From: Nitrososphaeraceae archaeon
GTDB taxonomy: Archaea > Thermoproteota > Nitrososphaeria > Nitrososphaerales > Nitrososphaeraceae
NCBI GenBank assembly: GCA_021155845.1
Contig: JAJNBK010000013.1
Location: 1-9,672, forward strand
Length of the DNA: 9,672 nt
Direction of reading: 5' to 3'
Part shown: positions 1 to 5,864 of the stretch, in pieces
How the letters are laid out: each line of letters begins with the position of its first letter
Position numbering within the stretch: the first letter of the stretch is position 1
Notes under the pieces: generated by a model
The model's input: only the letters and a program-made list of their open reading frames with translations
What the model was told of the DNA's origin: nothing
Databases searched by the model: none
Program-made: the position numbers and the translations under genes

Positions 1-310
1 TCTAAAGGAAGAGAAGATCTGTTTGGTTCTACTATGAATATATGTGCAAAGATAAACTCAATGGCAGAGCCAAATGGAATAGTAATAGGTGGAGATCTGC
101 ATCGAATCATAAAATCATTTTCTTTTGTCAACAACGCATATGAATTCAGAGAATTAAGAGGAGGATATTCTGTTGGTTTTGATCATAAGTATCCGGTATA
201 TCATGCGTTGAGCAAGAATAATAATAATAATACATCTGGAATAGTTATCAATAGCATCAATCATCTATTTACCTCCAAGAAAACTTCAAAAATAATAGAC
301 ATTCAAGCCA

Positions 311-378
311 AACAACAACAACCATCACAACTCTTGCAGCAGAGCCAGCAGAAACAGCAACCGCAGCAGCAGAAGCAA
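311..378 (+). repeat. CAA/CAG-rich stretch coding for a poly-Gln linker
   Basis: Imperfect runs of caa and cag codons encode a Gln-rich linker (about 15 Gln in 25 residues) between the cyclase-like and receiver domains. A smaller run of aat codons near 218-232 encodes five consecutive Asn at the end of the cyclase domain. Both are typical flexible interdomain spacers and can change length by slippage. Confidence 0.8.
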
Positions 379-602
379 AAATACTCTGCCAACATTATGG
401 TAGTAGATGAGAAGCACTAAATCATTTTGTTCAGTTACCAGATCCTTCTTCTTATTACAAACTAGCACTCTTGGACATAAGGATGCCAAGATTAAATGGA
501 CTTCAACTATTCAATACGATAAGAAAAGTGAGCCCTAAGATCAAGGTAGTGTTTTGTTCTGCTCTTGATGTAGCCGAAGAATTGACAAGCATATTGCCTG
601 AT

Positions 603-652
603 ATAAAATACGACGATATCATCAAAAATAAAATACGACGATATCATCAAAA
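603..652 (+). repeat. Perfect 25-bp tandem duplication
   Basis: Two identical head-to-tail copies, 603-627 and 628-652, each beginning ataaaatacgacg and ending atcatcaaaa. Since 25 is not a multiple of three, the second copy shifts the receiver reading frame and leads to the premature stop at 699-701. Removing one copy restores the frame ...KYDDIIK-KPVEREYF..., which includes the Lys-Pro conserved in receiver domains. The copies show no divergence, so the event looks recent. Confidence 0.95.
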
Positions 653-1001
653 AGCCAGTAGAAAGAGAATATTTTATCAACAAGATAAATTCGGCACTTA
701 ACAATAGCACTAATCACCATTTTGCGAGCTTAAGTGCCTGATGTAAAATAATTAAGATAAATTATTCATTTTAGAGATAAAAAAATTATTGCCGTCACGT
801 TAGGTCTAATAATATTTTATTTAACTGACCTATCAACTCTTACATTCTGAATGGCTTTTGGATAGAGAGTACTCTGACGTACTATGAATGTGCAGCAAGT
901 ATTTCATATTCTTCGTGAGACCAAGATTTGATAACTCAAGGCAATAACATGAACTTCTACTATCATTAATATTAAATAATTCCAAAACTTATGTAAAGGT
1001 G

Positions 1002-1121
1002 ATGCAACAACAAGAAGAAAAAACTGAGGCTATTTATGGTGTGGAAAACGTCGTCTCAGTTTCTCTTAACTATTTTGCACGGGCTAAAGCAAACCATGAT
1101 AGTTGGGCGATTTCACATTAG
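1002..1121 (+). pseudogene. 39-codon stub resembling the N-terminus of an archaeal sensor kinase
   Basis: ATG at 1002 follows aaaggtg, a plausible ribosome binding site, and the frame runs to TAG at 1119-1121. The peptide starts MQQQEEKTEAIYGVENVV and continues SLNYFARAKANHD. The pattern of a charged Glu/Lys start, then T-E-x-x-Y-G-x-x-N-V and a helix, resembles from memory the opening of many multidomain sensory kinases in Nitrososphaera-type archaea. No continuation was found in the other frames downstream. It is best read as the remaining start of a lost signalling gene, possibly related to the broken receiver gene upstream. It could instead be a genuine short ORF. The family assignment is tentative. 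Confidence 0.35.
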
Positions 1122-1147
1122 CTGAAGGAGGAGGAGAAGAAGAATAT

Positions 1148-1354
1148 TTATGGCAGATCTGTGATGTCTGCAGCGCGCCGGAGTTCGTCCGTCTCACATT
1201 TTTCGCAGATGTAAAAGGACTCACCTGCAATTCTGTGGACAGCATTATGTACGTATTGCGCATCGACAATCCTCGTATGATTACAGCCATCAAAGTGAAT
1301 AATATAGAGCCGCCGTTTTTGTTGCTCATCTTTTTCTTCTGAGTTGTTAGTCAT
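1148..1354 (-). CDS. Small Cys/His protein, possible zinc ribbon
   Basis: 68 residues from ATG at 1352-1354; an in-frame stop lies 12 codons upstream with no other ATG between. The N-terminal 15 residues are strongly charged (MTNNSEEKDEQQKRR). A predicted beta strand (LYIIHF) then leads to C24-N-H26, and a second pair C50-E-K-C53 follows 24 residues later, so C-x-H plus C-x2-C could bind one zinc ion. The charged composition, and the poor, hydrophobic or serine-rich translations of the overlapping frames, favour this frame as the real one. I do not recognise the family, and no function is assigned. No clear TATA box was seen at the expected distance. It lies alone between a kinase stub and a damaged methyltransferase, so it may itself be a relic, but its frame is intact. 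Confidence 0.5.
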   Translation of the reverse strand: MTNNSEEKDEQQKRRLYIIHFDGCNHTRIVDAQYVHNAVHRIAGESFYICEKCETDELRRAADITDLP

Positions 1355-1661
1355 GTCTGTCTTGTATCCATTTGTTTTTGTTGTAGCCGTCTATGCACTT
1401 CTGTGTGTGATCTGGCTGTATGTTTCCTTTTCCTAATGCTCCCGGAGATTCAGTTTTTTGCAAGTAATCCATTGTGTCAATAGTTGCAGAGAATGAGTTT
1501 TATTTAATAATTCCTTCATTCGGTAATTTATACATGCTATGTCAGACAATAGCTAAGTATTGCATAAGTACCTGAGAGCCATCGATGCTGAAGTTGTCTT
1601 TGCCAAATAAGGGAGAAGAAGTGATGGCGCAAGAACAGGACAGAACTGATGCAGTCTTGAC
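1355..1661. other. Intergenic stretch, no confident gene
   Basis: AT-rich. The only coding candidate is a 27-residue hydrophobic peptide (1353-1436, plus), which is probably chance. A second tiny plus-strand frame starting at 1624 runs 21 codons into the end of the methyltransferase and has no support. No RNA gene or terminator was recognised. Confidence 0.5.
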
Positions 1662-2626
1662 TTACTTATCACCTCTGATAATTGCGTAGTCAATGACTCG
1701 TTCCTCAGATAGTTCATTCATCTTTGAAATGGATTTATGCAAAATCTTCTCTATGTGCGATGGATATTCTTTTAAAATTACCTTCTGGAGTTTCTCTCTA
1801 TTTTGGATGTAATACTCAGATAAGGGTTCATAAACATGAGATCCTACCAATTTTGTTGCGACTTAATGTAGTTTAAATCATAATGTTCAGACATCCAGGT
1901 AAAAGAGAGAACCCCAAGTTTAAAAAATATAGATATTGAAGATATCACCTCTGAGAATATATTATTATTTCCATTAGGACGTTCCTGATTATGAATAACA
2001 GGCATTGCAGTCACAAATATTCCATTCTTCTTTAATACCCTATTAGATTCCATAAAAAACTCGCTTAATGGTCGAAAATGTTGGGCAGATTCTAAAGCAA
2101 TTATTCTATCTACAGAGTTATCCGCAAAAGGCAATGCAGTAGAAGTAGCGTTTACAAAGGATAATTTCTCCGTGTCTTCTGATTGCAGGGGTAATTTCAG
2201 TTCCATTGATGTTTTAAACTCTTTTGTATTGTCTTTCGGTAATGGAAATGTTATCTTCTTCTCTTTAAGATCATCCTGTAAAGAAACTCCGAACTTCAAT
2301 TGACGCAAATTAACATCTACGCAAACAATATTTAGAGAATTGAATAACGATTTCCAATAAATTGCTGGGACAGAAAATCCACTCCCTATGTCGAGCACCG
2401 TCCTAGCTGAATAGAGATTACTAACATCTGCAATCAATGAACATAACCTGCGTTGAGCTTCTTTTGGAGAATCGGTACCTTTATTCCAGTATCCAAAGTT
2501 GAGAAAATAATCCTTCGTAATTATACGCATTAGACCTGACAGGTAATTATAAAGACTAATTACATCGTGTTCACTTCGCCTAGCCGTCCATAATATTGGA
2601 TTTAATGGATTTTGAAGCAGGTTCAT
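1662..2626 (-). pseudogene. Class I SAM-dependent methyltransferase with a single-base frameshift
   Basis: The first frame starts at ATG 2624-2626 and encodes 260 residues to a stop at 1844-1846. It has a Rossmann-type methyltransferase core: YFLNFGYW (residues 40-47) as in small-molecule methyltransferases, motif I VLDIGSGF (77-84), an acidic residue after strand 2 in IVCVDV (D104), the ATSTALPFADNSVDRI segment (160-175), and ESNRVLKKNGIFV (193-205). Near 1851-1854 the frame is lost at a run of four A (T on the plus strand). Adding one A gives ...KSQQKLVGSHVYEPL..., and the protein then continues 60 more residues to 1662, total about 321, a normal family length. The rest reads as genuine helical sequence ending YAIIRGDK. 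The substrate is unknown. The missing base may be a true mutation or a sequencing error. The 260-residue product would keep the SAM-binding fold but lose the C-terminal cap. Confidence 0.8.
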
Positions 2627-2736
2627 GTTGACCCTTAATCATTTTGTCCATTCAGCAGATGGGGTTTCTTCAATTGACATGAATCTATCCAACAATACTA
2701 TATATCATACACGCAGTTATTACTACACTGGCATAC

Positions 2737-2742
2737 AATATA
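2737..2742 (+). promoter_or_regulatory. TATA-like box ahead of the 2766 ATG
   Basis: The sequence aatata (within acaatatact) is centred about 26 bp before the ATG at 2766, the spacing expected for an archaeal leaderless promoter. It supports transcription beginning at that ATG rather than just before the GTG at 2871. Confidence 0.4.
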
Positions 2743-2765
2743 CTAGCTTGACCATTCTCACTGCG

Positions 2766-2864
2766 ATGCAAATCAAAAGAATACTTCCTATACTTCAGAA
2801 GATGAGGGAGCCTCTTGAAGCTCTGCCGAGGCCACAACAAGAATCTAAAATGGAGGCTGGATGA
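2766..2864 (+). CDS. 32-codon ORF in frame with the downstream membrane protein
   Basis: ATG at 2766, TGA at 2862-2864. The peptide starts MQIKRILPILQKMREPLEAL and ends with a Pro/Gln/Glu-rich tail. It lies in the same frame as the membrane protein that follows: after the TGA the frame reads Ser-Asn and then the GTG at 2871. The TATA-like box at 2737-2742 sits the right distance before this ATG. It can therefore be read as the original cytoplasmic N-terminus of the membrane protein, cut off by a nonsense codon (TGG or GGA to TGA would need one change), or as a short upstream ORF translated ahead of a GTG-started gene. The same frame is open back to 2625, but this ATG is the one supported by promoter spacing. 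Confidence 0.4.
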   Translation: MQIKRILPILQKMREPLEALPRPQQESKMEAG

Positions 2865-2870
2865 TCAAAC

Positions 2871-3362
2871 GTGGATGATTGGACTCCTCTAGTTGTCCTG
2901 CTGGGTTCTATCATGGCGTTCACGGCGCTTGTCACTATAATAGTAAGGCGTAGACTTAAAGGAAGTGTCACGATTGCTGTGGCCTCTATCCTTGGCATTT
3001 TTGCAGGAGTAACTGGCGCGTCCCATGGGCCGGGTGAAATAATCCAAGGCAATATAGCTCCAAGTGGAATTATCATAGAAGCTTGGCCCTCCCTGACGTT
3101 ATTAGCAGGTGTGCCTGCGATGACACTCATTCCAAGCTTCAGTGTATCCGGAATAGCGGCAGTAATCTTAGGGCTTGCTGTCACAATCTGGGCTGCTACT
3201 CGCACTCAGAGTGAAAACGGAGCCTTAGTCCTCATATTACTCTCAACAATGATGCTTTTTGTCGGTGGAGGTCTATTGCCACCGGTGTTTGGAGTCGTGG
3301 CTGGAATTATCTGTGCGCGAATAAGGCAAAAGGATTTGAAAACCTCACGACAGAAAGTATGA
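2871..3362 (+). CDS. Conserved-looking multi-helix membrane protein of unknown function
   Basis: 163 residues from GTG at 2871, with ggagg at 2852-2856 somewhat far upstream as the only ribosome-site candidate. Hydrophobic segments at roughly residues 6-26, 32-50, 72-88, 90-110 and 118-148 suggest four or five membrane helices. A basic VRRRLKGS loop follows the first helix and a basic, soluble RIRQKDLKTSRQKV tail ends the protein, both consistent with cytoplasmic placement. Gly/Ala/Ile-rich helices and the short GPGEIIQGNIAPSG loop resemble uncharacterised archaeal and bacterial membrane proteins. I cannot name a family or a substrate. The minus-strand ORFs over the same bases are shadows. 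If the preceding in-frame TGA is a mutation, this is the major surviving part of a 198-codon gene. Confidence 0.65.
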   Translation: MDDWTPLVVLLGSIMAFTALVTIIVRRRLKGSVTIAVASILGIFAGVTGASHGPGEIIQGNIAPSGIIIEAWPSLTLLAGVPAMTLIPSFSVSGIAAVILGLAVTIWAATRTQSENGALVLILLSTMMLFVGGGLLPPVFGVVAGIICARIRQKDLKTSRQKV

Positions 3363-3393
3363 GCTTGCAGAGTTGAAAGCCCTTTATGTGCAA

Positions 3394-3413
3394 GGCCCAA
3401 ACCCCCTTGGGCC
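3394..3413 (+). terminator. GC-rich hairpin after the membrane protein gene
   Basis: GGCCCAA (3394-3400) pairs with TTGGGCC (3407-3413) around the loop ACCCCC, 31 bases after the stop codon. An AT-rich stretch (actatttaaattt) follows. It is a possible transcript end for the plus-strand gene. Archaeal termination depends mostly on T tracts, so the role is tentative. Confidence 0.4.
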
Positions 3414-3612
3414 CACTATTTAAATTTAGTTAATTGTAGGTTTGACAAAATAAAAGGTGAGAAAGCAACAAAAAAGAATATCAACAATAGGAAAATTCCA
3501 AGAATATTGAAATAATATTATTAATAATAATTGTAGAAAGAGGAAGAATAAAAAATTACCCAAACATCGAAGACTCAGTTTTGTTGATCATTAGCAAAGA
3601 CGCATTATTGCA

Positions 3613-3867
3613 TTAATGCTGCAGTTTTCGCTCTTTTGCCTGCTTATCCAAAGCGTCTCTCAGCATCCCCAAATGCCTTTCTCGATCTTGCTTTATAGTT
3701 TTCCACATGTTTTCAAGTTCAGATTTATTGTCTTTTCGGGCGTCGTCTATGTACATGTCAATGGCGGAATACAGAAACCTAGCCTCTTTGCCAAGTGCTA
3801 TCAGGATGTTGTAGGTAGAGTTCTCTAGTTTGGTAGTTTCGTCCTTTGTTGATCCTTGCGAAGACAT
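3613..3867 (-). CDS. Small helical protein of unknown function
   Basis: 84 residues from ATG at 3865-3867. After a polar 15-residue start the sequence forms two long charged, amphipathic helices: about residues 16-42 (YNILIALGKEARFLYSAI) and 45-80 (LENMWKTIKQDRERHLGML), joined by DDARKDNK. The helix pair, with Glu/His in the second helix, resembles half of a ferritin-like or four-helix bundle, which would require a dimer, but no full metal-binding ExxH set is visible. It is cytoplasmic by composition. A possible TATA element (ccttttta read on the minus strand) lies about 30 bp upstream. It is preceded in the same direction, 37 bases away, by the ORF at 3904-4146, and the two could be co-transcribed. 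The plus-strand ORF here is a shadow. I do not recognise a named family. Confidence 0.65.
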   Translation of the reverse strand: MSSQGSTKDETTKLENSTYNILIALGKEARFLYSAIDMYIDDARKDNKSELENMWKTIKQDRERHLGMLRDALDKQAKERKLQH

Positions 3868-3903
3868 AACATTTTCTTTAAGGCATAAGAAAGGCTAAAA
3901 AGG

Positions 3904-4146
3904 TTACATATCATTTTTTCGTGCTGGTAAGCTTGCTGGATCAGGCCAAAAGTTCAAGGATTTGCTATGATATAGAGCTGGCGCAATGAGACGGTATATA
4001 TCAAAAGAGAAAGATAACCCGACCAACTTTCGAAGGCATGTGGCTTTCCCTTCAAGACAGTTTTTGCAGGTTCCAGACAGCCTTGTGGTTTGCCCCTGTC
4101 GCAACGTGTTAGAAAGGGTTGTAGTCAATCCTTTCGGATTGACCAT
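3904..4146 (-). CDS. Uncertain Cys-containing ORF, possibly the 3' part of a damaged gene
   Basis: 80 residues from ATG 4144-4146, with CKNCLEGKATC (residues 27-37), a C-x2-C-x6-C cluster, and an ending SLNFWPDPASLPARKNDM. The frame stays open upstream to a TAA near 4257 with no ATG, GTG or TTG, and this stretch also reads like protein (…KACWAHGDAWLTQC…), adding two more Cys and one His. This suggests that the real gene started further upstream and lost its beginning, or that the frame is broken near 4257. A plus-strand ORF (3986-4339, 117 codons) overlaps it. I prefer the minus frame for its Cys pattern and because the neighbouring genes run the same way, but the choice is not secure. The bases here are noticeably richer in G+C than the flanks, which supports coding on one strand. 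No function can be named. Confidence 0.4.
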   Translation of the reverse strand: MVNPKGLTTTLSNTLRQGQTTRLSGTCKNCLEGKATCLRKLVGLSFSFDIYRLIAPALYHSKSLNFWPDPASLPARKNDM

Positions 4147-4259
4147 GTACCTGCTTCCACATTGCGTCAGCCATGCATCCCCATGGGCCCAGCAGGCCTT
4201 TACCTGCTGCGCAGATCCGGATGATGAATCAGCCCTCTTTTTCGGTTGGTCGGAGCCTT

Positions 4260-4600
4260 ATTTTCGGCAGACAGCTATTTACGCTTTTCTTGGAAAATTT
4301 TTAAACAAATCGCCTCATATTTCTAGACTGTCAATTTAAAGCATACATATACTTAGAAACTTGATTACTAAAACATAAATAAATCGAAGAATGCTACTAG
4401 GCCAAATTGTAAGAAAATTCCAATGTTAATCGAGTTGACTTGCCTACTCTTAAAAATTAGGTTATAGAACTGTGAATATCTACTGACAGATTCTATTTTT
4501 TTCATTAGTCCAACTCTCGATTCTTGCCATTGTTTATCCAGAAATTCTCAAATCATGAAAAGTTGAGGACATCTTTGGGTAGCAACTGTCGGGTTTAAAA
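4260..4600. other. Non-coding stretch
   Basis: Apart from the last codons of the overlapping plus-strand ORF that I reject, this AT-rich region shows no supported gene, RNA or repeat on either strand. Confidence 0.5.
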
Positions 4601-4601
4601 T

Positions 4602-4643
4602 AAAAAAGGAGGGTCCTAGTGGGCTTCCCCACCTGGCTTTTTT
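4602..4643. terminator. Bidirectional terminator-like hairpin
   Basis: An inner stem GTGGG (4619-4623) / CCCAC (4628-4632) closes a CTTC tetraloop. Flanking CC/GG pairs (4615-4616 with 4635-4636) extend it across a 2x2 mismatch, and an outer AAAAAAG (4602-4608) can pair with CTTTTTT (4637-4643). Both strands therefore have a hairpin followed by a run of six T. It touches the stop codon of the minus-strand ORF at 4642-4830, so it probably ends that transcript. Confidence 0.55.
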
Positions 4644-4830
4644 AGAATACTTCCTCTAGCATCTCAACTGTTGCTGCAGCTAATAGGACAAGGAACATCT
4701 TCTTGCTAGAAAGTAAGAAGAATCGATTCTTGCTATCCAATATTTGAGATAGGAATGTCTGCAGCGCAGGGTAGCCAGATGCTCCTAGCGAGTTCACTAT
4801 TGGTATGGCCAATGCGGAAAAAGACTGCAT
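4642..4830 (-). CDS. Short ORF of unknown function, possibly membrane-associated
   Basis: 62 residues from ATG 4828-4830 to TAA at 4642-4644. The N-terminal half is mildly hydrophobic (SALAIPIVNSLGASGYPAL). The C-terminal part (KKMFLVLLAAATVEMLEEVF) could be one amphipathic or membrane-embedded helix after a basic KNRFFLLSSKK segment. Context supports it more than sequence does: a TATA-like aatatt element (4849-4857) is centred about 23-27 bp before the ATG, ggag lies just upstream of the start, and a strong hairpin with T runs begins at the stop codon. No family is recognised, and it could be a fragment. Confidence 0.4.
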   Translation of the reverse strand: MQSFSALAIPIVNSLGASGYPALQTFLSQILDSKNRFFLLSSKKMFLVLLAAATVEMLEEVF

Positions 4831-4848
4831 ACTCCATCATTTTCAGGA

Positions 4849-4857
4849 ATAATATTG
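4849..4857 (-). promoter_or_regulatory. TATA-like box of the 4642-4830 ORF
   Basis: aatattatt on the minus strand, at leaderless spacing before the ATG at 4830. Confidence 0.35.
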
Positions 4858-5224
4858 TCATTACCGAAATATAACATCAGCGTTATTGTGCTGCTGATAG
4901 CTCTGATTGGACCTTATTTTTCATTCGATGCCATTGATTATTCGAGTCTATTTTCTAGGTGTTTTACTGCGGTTTACCTCTCCTGGGTGAAATATTCAAT
5001 TCAAAAGTAATGTAATTTACTGTAGAGATTATACAATGGCCCATTGATCTATAGCATGCAAATACGTCTATAGTTCTTTTGAAGAATATTCTCTACTCGT
5101 TGTGCCATTGTCAATATAGTTGTCCATATTATATTGTCAGTAAGAGTGATTAGTTGAAAAACATACTTGCAGATTTAGATTCAAATGAATCCTTATCTAG
5201 ATGCCGACGGTCGCGCGCGTATCT
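4858..5224. other. Non-coding stretch
   Basis: AT-rich with scattered short stop-limited frames. An 18-codon plus-strand frame at 5185-5241 (MNPYLDADGRARIYFSSY) is the best of them but has no ribosome site or TATA box. A short alternating run gcgcgcg lies near 5213. No RNA gene or mobile-element end was recognised. Confidence 0.5.
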
Positions 5225-5244
5225 ATTTCAGTTCCTACTGAAAT
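5225..5244 (-). terminator. Hairpin 12 bases after the MEDS gene
   Basis: ATTTCAGT (5225-5232) and ACTGAAAT (5237-5244) form a perfect 8-bp stem around TCCT, 11 bases beyond the stop codon of the minus-strand sensor gene. No T run follows on the minus strand, so it may stabilise the transcript end rather than terminate by itself. Confidence 0.45.
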
Positions 5245-5255
5245 TGCATTAAATA

Positions 5256-5864
5256 CTACTCTTCCTCTTCAAGTAGCATGGTTTCAAATGCCACAGCCCT
5301 GTCAGGCTCCGATGCATAGACTACGTGGTGGTGGTTTTTCAAAAGCCCTTTGATCCATTCATTTCTCTGCGACTGCTCTATTCCAGAAATATCATAATAA
5401 CACATCTGCGAACAGTCAAAGTCGTCAAAATGTTCTTGGCCCGTTCTTTCCATGACCAATCCCAACTTCATCCCCTCTTTTGATCCTGTGTCAGTTATCG
5501 TTCTGCCGACAAATCTATAAGGCGGCTTCATTCCCATAGTAGCTTCTTCTCTTATTCGTTTGAGCGAACTAAGTGCATCAAGTCTATTTGCATAAGATCT
5601 GTCAATATGATGGATACGCAGAGAGTTTTCCTGCCTGTATGAATTGACATCAATGCCTTCCGCAGAGAGCCTTTCCTCAATTGCTTCAGACTCGTCGGAA
5701 GTAAAGAAAATGCAAGACTCTCCTTTTTTCAGTCCGTTTAAAAGATAGCGGGCTATAATCAAATAAGCATACTTTTGGCTGTCGTATAGCAGGACTATAT
5801 GGTTGTTCCCTTCCATCCGGTCAAGAAACTTTATTGGGTGATAATTCGGTTTTTCAGTGTTCAT
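5256..5864 (-). CDS. MEDS-domain sensory protein
   Basis: 202 residues from ATG 5862-5864, preceded by ggagaag. The protein is essentially one MEDS domain (named for methanogen/methylotroph DcmR sensory domains, a RecA/KaiC-like alpha-beta fold): HIVLLYDSQKYAYLIIARYLLNGLKKGESCIFFTSDE at about residues 22-58, EERLSAEGIDV (63-73), LRIHHID (82-88), then RFVGRTITDTGS and CYYDISGIEQ. It ends in an acidic EEEE tail. Family members sense small ligands or redox state and act with a DNA-binding partner. There is no DNA-binding region here, but the preceding gene supplies one. Its start overlaps the end of the winged-helix gene by 11 bases, so the two are co-translated and the partners probably interact. 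The ligand is unknown. Confidence 0.88.
   Translation of the reverse strand: MNTEKPNYHPIKFLDRMEGNNHIVLLYDSQKYAYLIIARYLLNGLKKGESCIFFTSDESEAIEERLSAEGIDVNSYRQENSLRIHHIDRSYANRLDALSSLKRIREEATMGMKPPYRFVGRTITDTGSKEGMKLGLVMERTGQEHFDDFDCSQMCYYDISGIEQSQRNEWIKGLLKNHHHVVYASEPDRAVAFETMLLEEEE

Larger units (their letters stand above)
1..741 (+). pseudogene. Class III nucleotidyl cyclase-like domain fused to a response-regulator receiver, broken twice and partial at the left edge
   Basis: Frame 1 is open from the window edge to the stop at 418-420. It carries the end of a class III adenylate/guanylate cyclase fold: a DLFGSTMNICAKI segment matches the family's G-x-x-V-N-x-A-A-R stretch, with Lys where the catalytic Arg is usual, followed by EPNGIVIGG and a GGYSVGFDHKYPVYHA ending. 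A Gln-rich linker follows (about residues 101-125 of this frame), then NIMVVDE, the start of a CheY-type receiver. The receiver continues in another frame from 411 (EALNHF, then LALLDIRMPRLNG with the phosphoacceptor Asp at 474-476). It changes frame again at a 25-bp duplication (603-652) and ends KPVEREYFINKINSAL with a stop at 739-741. About 25 receiver residues between the first acidic motif and EALNHF are missing. The whole was probably a cytoplasmic signalling protein. With two lesions it should no longer be made intact, although the cyclase part could still be translated to 420. The N-terminus lies outside the window. Confidence 0.8.

Noticed and set aside
1084..1342. ORFs of 81 (minus) and 79 (plus) codons over the Cys/His protein
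   Set aside because: Low-complexity or hydrophobic shadow translations of the charged minus-strand gene at 1148-1354.
2862..2864. TGA as selenocysteine
   Set aside because: No SECIS-like structure was seen and selenocysteine is known in archaea mainly from methanogens and some Asgard lineages; a nonsense mutation or separate ORF is simpler.
2795..3400. Minus-strand ORFs of 136 and 64 codons
   Set aside because: Antisense shadows of the membrane protein; Pro/Ala/Thr-rich with no domain.
3986..4339. Plus-strand 117-codon ORF
   Set aside because: Overlaps the minus-strand Cys-rich frame. Its translation has no recognisable domain order and its neighbours are on the minus strand. Not excluded, but less favoured.
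5185..5241. 18-codon ORF MNPYLDADGRARIYFSSY
   Set aside because: Too short, no ribosome site or TATA box, and it ends inside the hairpin following the MEDS gene.
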